DNA of 34,935 bases, from the NCBI GenBank assembly GCA_030535875.1, contig JAUNRC010000016.1, forward strand, positions 1 through 34,935. Reading direction: 5' to 3'. The stretch's first letter is position 1. Each line of letters opens with the position of its first letter. Shown one piece after another: positions 30,688-34,935 of the stretch. Made by a program: the position numbers and the translations under genes. This DNA comes from Akkermansia sp. Its GTDB lineage: Bacteria; Verrucomicrobiota; Verrucomicrobiia; Verrucomicrobiales; Akkermansiaceae. The notes under the pieces are model-generated. The model saw nothing but the letters and a program-made list of their open reading frames with translations. It did not search any database and was not told the DNA's origin.

Positions 30688-30888
30688 ATGAAATACATCG
30701 TTATCTCAGCCACAGTGCTGGCCGCCGCCTGCATGAGCTCCTGCCAGCGTTCCGTCCCCATGGTGCCGCCCTCAACCCGTGAGGTCGTGCCGCCACAAGG
30801 AAGCACCGTCACTCCGAAGTCCTGGAGCCGTGTGACGGAGCAGGAGGGCAACGCCGTACTGGGGCCGCTCAGCAATATGCGCCGCTGA
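30688..30888 (+). CDS. Small lipoprotein, unknown function
   Basis: The 66-residue protein has a lipoprotein signal (MKYIVISATVLAAACMSSCQ) with the lipobox MSSC at Cys19. The mature part is short, Pro/Ser/Val-rich and basic at the end (VPPSTREVVPPQGSTVTPKS, ...LSNMRR), with no recognisable domain. It follows coiled-coil gene B by about 95 bases across a hairpin and precedes nth by 24 bases. Its position suggests a role with the coiled-coil pair, perhaps as an outer-membrane or peptidoglycan-side anchor; that is inference from context only. Confidence 0.7.
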   Translation: MKYIVISATVLAAACMSSCQRSVPMVPPSTREVVPPQGSTVTPKSWSRVTEQEGNAVLGPLSNMRR

Positions 30889-30912
30889 GTTCGTCTCTTC
30901 ACACCTCTCTGC

Positions 30913-31539
30913 ATGTCTCTCATGACCCGCGCGGAAAGAGCTGCGATTGTGCTGGATGAGCTGCAGCGGGCATACCCGGAGCCGGGCTGCCCGCTGCACC
31001 ACCGCGATGCTTTTACTCTTCTTGTTGCCGTCATGCTCTCGGCCCAGTGTACCGATGCGAGGGTAAATAAGGTCACGCCGGCGCTCTTTGCCGCTGCGCC
31101 TACACCACAGGCTATGGCTGCCATGAGCTGGCAGCAGGTGAGAGAATATATTGCTACCTGCGGATTGACAGAGACGAAGGCCCGTCGCTTGGTGGCGACT
31201 GCACAGCAACTCGTTGAGCTGCATGGCGGACAGGTGCCCTCTACCTTCGAAGAACTTGAGGCTCTCCCCGGCGTGGGCCACAAGACCGCAAGCGTTGTGA
31301 TGGCTCAGGCCTTCGGGCATCCTGCTTTCCCGGTCGATACTCATATCTTTCGCCTCGCTCGTCGGTGGGGGCTGAGTAAGGGTAAAACGGTGGAAAAAGT
31401 TGAGGCGGATTTGAAAAAAATCTTCCCTCGTGAGCGCTGGAACCGCCTACATGTGCAGTTTGTGCTCTGGGGCAGGGAACATTGCCCGGCGCGCGGTTGC
31501 AATCCCACCTGCACCATTTGTGAGCGACTTCGGGCTTAA
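30913..31539 (+). CDS. nth: Endonuclease III (DNA glycosylase/AP lyase)
   Basis: The 208-residue protein has the Nth plan: LLVAVMLSAQCTDARVNKVTPALF, the helix-hairpin-helix LEALPGVGHKTASVVMAQAFG with the catalytic Lys, and PAFPVDTHIFRLARRWGL with the catalytic Asp. It removes oxidised pyrimidines from DNA and nicks the abasic site. The C-terminal iron-sulfur motif is unusual. It reads CPARGCNPTCTIC and stops soon after, not the CX6CX2CX5C of the Escherichia coli enzyme. Four Cys are present, with C-x4-C-x3-C-x2-C spacing, so a cluster may still form. Its start overlaps nothing and lacks a Shine-Dalgarno site. Likely cotranscribed from the coiled-coil operon. Confidence 0.93.
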   Translation: MSLMTRAERAAIVLDELQRAYPEPGCPLHHRDAFTLLVAVMLSAQCTDARVNKVTPALFAAAPTPQAMAAMSWQQVREYIATCGLTETKARRLVATAQQLVELHGGQVPSTFEELEALPGVGHKTASVVMAQAFGHPAFPVDTHIFRLARRWGLSKGKTVEKVEADLKKIFPRERWNRLHVQFVLWGREHCPARGCNPTCTICERLRA

Positions 31540-31545
31540 TGTTTG

Positions 31546-31610
31546 TGTGGTAGCCACAGTGAGTTATGTGTTTATCATGTCAATAAACAGATTAAGGAAT
31601 AGAATCCTTA
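31546..31610 (+). other. Cluster of three small palindromes between nth and the AT-rich gene
   Basis: Between nth and the next gene lie TGTGG-TAG-CCACA, TGTTTAT-CATGTCA-ATAAACA (31569-31589) and TAAGGA-ATAGAA-TCCTTA (about 31593-31610). They mark the shift from GC-rich to AT-rich sequence. They may end nth transcripts or be traces of insertion; no known element is recognised. Confidence 0.35.
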
Positions 31611-31652
31611 CATTAACCAACGTACCACTAGCCAATTACACCAACGCGTACT

Positions 31653-32207
31653 ATGAGAAGAAAATGCAAATATGTAGGGTTTTTTCTGTTGTTGATAATT
31701 ATATATTATTTTATTGAACTCTTTTATTTTGAAAAAAGATTGAGTGATTTTATAGAAACAGATTTTGTGACATTGGAATCAGGGAAAACTCTACAAAATT
31801 ATCCGGTGGCAAAATTGCAATTTGGAGATTCTGAAAATAATGCTTCGTGGGTTTCTTATTCTTGTTCACTTGCTCCATTTAGGCTTATATCTAAAAATGC
31901 TATATTAGTTAAGTTTCGTGATGGAGAAACACACGTTTTTATAAGTTATGTGTTATTTGATACCGGTAGGTCTATACCTGGCATGCTTGGAATGCATTGG
32001 ATTGAAACTGTGACAGGAGGTGCTATGATCTATTTACAAAGCTATAGCACTGTATATGTTGATGGAGTACCATATACTATAGAGACTACCCTGAAAGATC
32101 AAAATATAACAAAAGATGTATTTTTGAATATTATAGAGGAAGCGTTCAGAAAATCGGATTTTAATAATATATTATTTAGTAGTAGGGATATCCTGTCATC
32201 TAACTGA
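31653..32207 (+). CDS. AT-rich orphan gene for a membrane-anchored protein
   Basis: The 184-residue protein has an N-terminal membrane segment (FFLLLIIIYYFIELFYF) after a short basic start (MRRKCKYVG), then a soluble part with alternating beta-like segments (NASWVSYSCSLAPFRLIS, THVFISYVLFDTG, YVDGVPYTIETTLKDQ) and a helical end. I do not recognise a family. Its base composition is far more AT-rich than the neighbours and its codons (AAA, ATA, TTT, TTA) differ from theirs, a strong sign of horizontal transfer. A decayed IS3-family element lies 200 bases downstream. A perfect 13-bp palindrome follows the stop. It could be an immunity or effector-type cargo, but nothing in the sequence shows this. 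Confidence 0.6.
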   Translation: MRRKCKYVGFFLLLIIIYYFIELFYFEKRLSDFIETDFVTLESGKTLQNYPVAKLQFGDSENNASWVSYSCSLAPFRLISKNAILVKFRDGETHVFISYVLFDTGRSIPGMLGMHWIETVTGGAMIYLQSYSTVYVDGVPYTIETTLKDQNITKDVFLNIIEEAFRKSDFNNILFSSRDILSSN

Positions 32208-32220
32208 ACAATTACAAGCA

Positions 32221-32250
32221 GTGAGTGCGGAGATTGCTCTCCGCACTCAC
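32221..32250 (+). terminator. Hairpin after the AT-rich gene, probable terminator
   Basis: GTGAGTGCGGAGA / TCTCCGCACTCAC is a perfect 13-bp stem with a TTGC loop, starting 13 bases after the stop. No T-run follows, so efficiency is uncertain. A second small palindrome, GCTATC-CAAT-GATAGC, follows shortly after. Confidence 0.6.
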
Positions 32251-32354
32251 GCTAATTGCTATCCAATGATAGCATTGACCGGTCCCGTATGTAAAATGAC
32301 TTTACAACTATAATGGCGCCTGATTTTAAGACACCCGTTTAAGCCCCCTTTTGC

Positions 32355-32383
32355 TTGTGCAAAGTATCGTGTGCGTGTATAAT
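32355..32383 (+). promoter_or_regulatory. Promoter of the IS3-type transposase
   Basis: TTGTGC (32355-32360), 17-base spacer, perfect TATAAT (32378-32383), 17 bases before the orfA ATG. Confidence 0.6.
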
Positions 32384-32400
32384 CTAACTAACTCACTGAC

Positions 32401-32709
32401 ATGCAAAACGAAAAAATACACAAGAGAGGACGCTACGCCGCAGAGTTCAAGGAAAAGGTAGCATTGGAAGCACTCACCGGCGCAAAGACTCATGCTCAAA
32501 TAGCGTCAGAGTATGGCATCAGCCCTGATTTGGTAAAGGACTGGAAAAAACAGGCAAAGGATATGCTTGGTGAATGTTTCCGTCGAGGCGGTTGTAAGAG
32601 CGAAATGGAGAAAAAGGATGAGCGCATAGCCAATCTGGAACGTCTTCTTGGCAAGCGCGAGTTTGAACTTGATTGGCTGTCAAAAAAAGCCAAGGAGTTG
32701 GGACTGTAG
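32401..32709 (+). CDS. IS3-family transposase OrfA
   Basis: The 102-residue protein has a helix-turn-helix domain (RRYAAEFKEKVALEAL-like, THAQIASEYGISPDLVKDWKKQA) and a leucine-zipper helix (MEKKDERIANLERLLGKREFELDWLSKKAKEL), the standard IS3 OrfA plan. It binds the element ends and, fused to OrfB by -1 frameshifting, forms the transposase. A run of seven A at 32682-32688 before G lies in the OrfA/OrfB overlap and is a fitting slippery site. OrfA itself is intact. Because OrfB is broken, it may only repress or do nothing. Confidence 0.85.
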   Translation: MQNEKIHKRGRYAAEFKEKVALEALTGAKTHAQIASEYGISPDLVKDWKKQAKDMLGECFRRGGCKSEMEKKDERIANLERLLGKREFELDWLSKKAKELGL

Positions 32710-33437
32710 CGCAACGTCGCCAACTCCCGGATATGGGTGGGGTAGCCCCTTCGCGCAAACGGCAATGTGAGTTGCTTGAATTGTCTCGCATCAGCACTAA
32801 CTACAAGAAACGCCCTCTGAAGGATGAGCCTGATACCGAGCGAGCCATAGAGCAGCTTTACGAGGAAGATGCAACCATAGGGAGACGCCGCCTGCCGATT
32901 ATGTTGCAACGTAGATATGGCATTGAGATAGGCGTGAAGAAATGCCAGCGGCTGAAGAAGAAGCTGGGCTTGCGCACGCTTTATCCCCATCGCGATACCA
33001 GTGCACCGAATCCCCGAGACGAAAAAGAGTCCTATCTGCTTAAGGATATGGAAATCAATGAGGTTGATCAGGTATGAACCAGCGATATTACCTATATTCA
33101 GATCGACCGTTGCAACTACTATCTTTGCGTAGTGATGGATTGAGATAGCCGCTTTGTATTGGGGTGGATCATGGGGCGGCATATGGATGTAAGGTTGTGC
33201 CTCGATGCCTTAGACATGGCGTTGAAAAGTGGGCGCTGGGCTGACAATATCATCATGGAGCGTTTTTGGCGTACCTACAAATACGAGCTGTTCAACTTGT
33301 ACGATGATGTCACCTTGGAGGCTATAGAAAAAAGGCTCAAGATATGGATTCGCTACTACAACAGCGAGCGATTGCACGCAGCACTGGATAATAAAACCCC
33401 GGAAGAATGGAGAAAAGAGCAACAAGCAGTGGCCTGA
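32673..33437 (+). pseudogene. IS3-family transposase OrfB, broken by two TGA codons and an internal deletion
   Basis: One frame can be followed from 32673 to the TGA at 33435-33437. It reads an N-terminal HTH region (ISTNYKKRPLKDEP, IGRRRLPIMLQRRYG), then EVDQV-stop-TSDITYIQIDRCNYYLCVVMD-stop-DSRFVLGW, then ALDMALKSGRWADNIIMERFWRTYKYE and YYNSERLHAALDNKTPEEWRK. The two TGA (33075-33077 and 33141-33143) stand where IS3 transposases have Trp. Between ALKSGR and WADN roughly 60-65 residues are missing, taking the second Asp of the DDE triad; the first Asp and the final Glu remain. The frame is kept, so the deletion is a multiple of three. Confidence 0.85.
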
Positions 33438-33450
33438 CCCCCATTCGGCG

Positions 33451-33556
33451 AATTTTTTGGCGATTTTTCCGCTTCGGCGGGGCTCCCTCCGCTACGCTCC
33501 GGGGGCGCGCTACACGCGACACGCCCACGCCTTCGCTTCAAAATCGCCAAAAAATT
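33451..33556. repeat. Perfect 17-bp inverted repeat flanking a 72-bp GC-rich core
   Basis: AATTTTTTGGCGATTTT (33451-33467) and AAAATCGCCAAAAAATT (33540-33556) are exact reverse complements. The 72 bases between them are GC-rich and made of small palindrome-like units (CCGC-TTCG-GCGG, CCGCTACGCTCCGG, CGCGCTACACGCG). The unit starts 13 bases after the transposase stop codon. It could be a MITE-like or REP-like mobile element, or part of the IS end. In RNA it would form a long hairpin. Confidence 0.7.
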
Positions 33557-33686
33557 AGGATTGACAATCAACGCAAAAAACAGTAACCTAACCACAGTTC
33601 CAAGCATCGGCTCAGAAATTCCTTAAACTTCATTGCCGGTGGTTAGAAAATGGGGCGCACCTCATATCATTAACTAACGTACTTTT

Positions 33687-34400
33687 ATGAAACTTTATCG
33701 CTTCTGCCTGATTTTTGTTGTTGCTTTTATGATGGGAATGGGGGCTTCTACTTCTATGGGTGCCGATGTCGATCGCCCCGTTAAGAAGACTGTTAAGAAG
33801 GTAAAGAAAGTCAGAAAAGGAAAGAAAAAAGCTCAAAAGTCAGCGCAGACTAATCAGAAACAATTGCTTGCCCGGAAACAGCTCCTCGATAAACAGGTGA
33901 CTCGCGAGCAGTATGTATCAGCAATGAATAGCGCTGTGCTTGCTAATGATGTTGATATGATTAGGTTGCTGATTGATGCCGGTGCGGATGTGAATGCCCT
34001 GCACAAGGAATGCACGCCGTTGTATACCGCCATACTGGAGAGTAAGCAGGAAACTGTGAAAGTATTGCTCACGGCTCCGGGGATTGACGTGAATAAGGAG
34101 TGTGTGCGAGGCTGGACCCCTCTTACGATGTCGGCTGAGAATTTTCGCCCCGTTGCATATCTGAATTTGCTGTTAAGTGCACCGGGAATTGATGTCAACA
34201 AGTCGAATGGCAATGGGGAAACTGCGCTCTTTTGTGCTGTCTCCGCTCATCAGGTGGATAAGGTTAAGGCGCTGTTGGATGTACCTGGCATTCGGATTGA
34301 ACAGGCTGATAATAAAGGATTTACACCGCTGCAGGTGGCGGAGCGAAGTAGAGATAATGATGTTGCTCGTCTGATACGCGAGGCCATGCAAAAGGAATAG
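33687..34400 (+). CDS. Exported ankyrin-repeat protein with lysine-rich linker
   Basis: The 237-residue protein has a signal peptide (MKLYRFCLIFVVAFMMGMGA), a strongly basic linker (KKTVKKVKKVRKGKKKAQKS, about 34-53), then REQYVSAMNSAVLANDVDM and four to five ankyrin repeats (LLIDAGADVNALHKECTPLYTAILESK, LLTAPGIDVNKECVRGWTPLTMSAE, LLLSAPGIDVNKSNGNGETALFCAVSAH, LLDVPGIRIEQADNKGFTPLQVAERS). It shares this plan with the proteins at 10729 and 25260, so these are paralogues. It stands downstream of the decayed IS. It lacks enzyme motifs; export to the periplasm or beyond is likely. Function unknown; a role in protein binding is expected for the fold. Confidence 0.85.
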   Translation: MKLYRFCLIFVVAFMMGMGASTSMGADVDRPVKKTVKKVKKVRKGKKKAQKSAQTNQKQLLARKQLLDKQVTREQYVSAMNSAVLANDVDMIRLLIDAGADVNALHKECTPLYTAILESKQETVKVLLTAPGIDVNKECVRGWTPLTMSAENFRPVAYLNLLLSAPGIDVNKSNGNGETALFCAVSAHQVDKVKALLDVPGIRIEQADNKGFTPLQVAERSRDNDVARLIREAMQKE

Positions 34401-34600
34401 CTTGCGGCTATGGTGGATTCCGGGATTTTTAATGATACCAACATGGGTGAGTCGGTTTCAGATTTGCCGGTGCGTTATCCCGCACCCGATGATAAAAAAG
34501 TAGCAATCCGGTCTTGCCTGTCTTTGTAACAACACGAATCAGGGAAGCCAATACACCTCACGCGAATGGCTCTGAGAATTGGAAGATAGCGGAATAATTA
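34401..34600 (+). other. Gene-free stretch with a small hairpin
   Basis: Nothing coding is supported here. GGTGCG-TTATCC-CGCACC (34469-34486) forms a 6-bp hairpin about 70 bases after the ankyrin gene and may be its 3' end. The rest shows no recognisable signal. Confidence 0.5.
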
Positions 34601-34885
34601 TCAGCATGGATGGTAAGGGGCGATGGGCTGAGTGGGGTCCCATGTGAGCAGCCACAGGCAAGGATGGCCGGAGCGGGTGAGGTCGCAGGCGGTAATTTGG
34701 AGATAGCCTCGGTAGATGTAGCGCTGATGGAGAGCGACATTACCGTTGTTGATTATTTTCCTTGTGGCGTTGCCCCCTGATGGAGAAAACGAGTGAGGAG
34801 AGGTTGAATGTTGCTCCAATCTTATGGAATGGGGGCTTCTATGGTATGCGTGCCTGTATTTGATTTTCAATTTGGCTGCTGCCAC
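34601..34885 (-). pseudogene. Fragment of an Rhs/YD-repeat-type protein gene
   Basis: On the minus strand the frame from about 34765 to the stop at 34601 reads GNVALHQRYIYRGYLQITACD, LTRSGHPCLWLLTWDPTQP and then ends. This resembles a segment of Rhs/YD-repeat core proteins in which a RY.YRGYLQIA stretch is followed by WDPTQPVATRPL. After DPTQP the match breaks off. The N-terminal part of the frame (34766-34885) has no family resemblance. So this is probably a remnant cut on both sides, in keeping with the accessory nature of this end of the window. Rhs proteins are often polymorphic toxins or surface proteins. The identification is from memory of the motif. Confidence 0.5.
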
Positions 34886-34935
34886 ATGTGTCCCAAAGAT
34901 TTTCTAAACGATAGCAAAACAGCAAAAATCGGAGC

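Larger units (their letters stand above)
32401..33437 (+). mobile_element. Decayed IS3-family insertion sequence (ends not determined)
   Basis: orfA and orfB overlap in the -1 relation typical of IS3 elements, but orfB has two nonsense codons and lacks an internal part, so the copy is inactive. I could not match terminal inverted repeats or target-site duplications. Sequence after the transposase begins TGACCCCC, reminiscent of IS150-group ends, but no partner is found on the left. Given coordinates cover only the transposase genes. Confidence 0.75.

Noticed and set aside
31430..31717. 95-codon frame overlapping the end of nth
   Set aside because: It overlaps nth and the start of the AT-rich gene, has no ribosome site and no family features.
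33075..33143. TGA read as Trp (changed genetic code or element from such a source)
   Set aside because: All other Trp codons in the two transposase frames and in the neighbouring genes are TGG, and the gene also has a catalytic deletion, so decay explains it.
34601..34885. Intact 94-residue protein gene
   Set aside because: Only the last half resembles a known family and it breaks off within a conserved region, so a remnant is more likely.
1..34935. tRNA or rRNA genes
   Set aside because: I saw no cloverleaf with a TTCRA-type loop and no rRNA-like sequence on reading both strands; a covariance scan was not possible here.

Overview
The window is about 35 kb of a bacterial chromosome of moderately high GC. 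It carries single-copy housekeeping genes and several secreted or lipid-anchored proteins of unknown role. A decayed PEP-CTERM tail, a secreted pseudopilin, small lipoproteins, weak Shine-Dalgarno usage and a fragment of an Rhs/YD-type protein suggest Verrucomicrobiota, perhaps an Akkermansia relative. This placement rests on gene style only; there is no rRNA in the window.

Layout. 1-4036 (minus): the 5' end of a class II fructose-bisphosphate aldolase gene and the pheS-pheT operon. 4037-6033: a tiny secreted-peptide transcription unit, a radical SAM/SPASM enzyme and an orphan PEP-CTERM tail. 6080-7232: rplU-rpmA, then tsaE. 7249-7360: an array of unlike palindromes with a constant separator. 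7365-11358 (minus): an exported protein coupled to tilS, a pseudopilin, a NUDIX protein and an exported ankyrin protein. 11398-15943 (minus): a purine operon purC-purS-purL-purQ in which the PurS-like protein is nearly twice the usual length. 16004-20443: a secreted transglutaminase-like protein (plus), convergent with an MBL hydrolase - DEAD-box helicase - fused siroheme decarboxylase operon (minus). 20512-23801 (minus): a lipoprotein, then purD with an M42 peptidase. 23849-28747 (plus): a PTS IIA-like protein, hisF, a truncated ankyrin lipoprotein, a DUF805 membrane protein, and pnp behind a long structured leader. 28812-31539 (plus): two paralogous anchored coiled-coil proteins, a small lipoprotein and nth. 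31545-34935: an accessory zone with an AT-rich orphan gene, a decayed IS3-family element, a 17-bp inverted repeat, a third ankyrin protein and an Rhs-like remnant.

How the genes work together. PurC, PurS, PurL, PurQ and PurD cover much of IMP synthesis; PurS, PurL and PurQ should form the FGAM synthase complex. L21, L27, PheST, TsaE, TilS, the helicase and PNPase serve translation and RNA metabolism.

Promoters are unusually readable. TTGCCA or TTGGCA with a 16-17 bp spacer and a TAnnnT box recurs, often with the start codon only 6-9 bases after the -10 box, which implies leaderless or nearly leaderless mRNAs. The best candidates for something undescribed are the palindrome array, the peptide unit beside the radical SAM/SPASM enzyme, the double-length PurS and the paired coiled-coil proteins.
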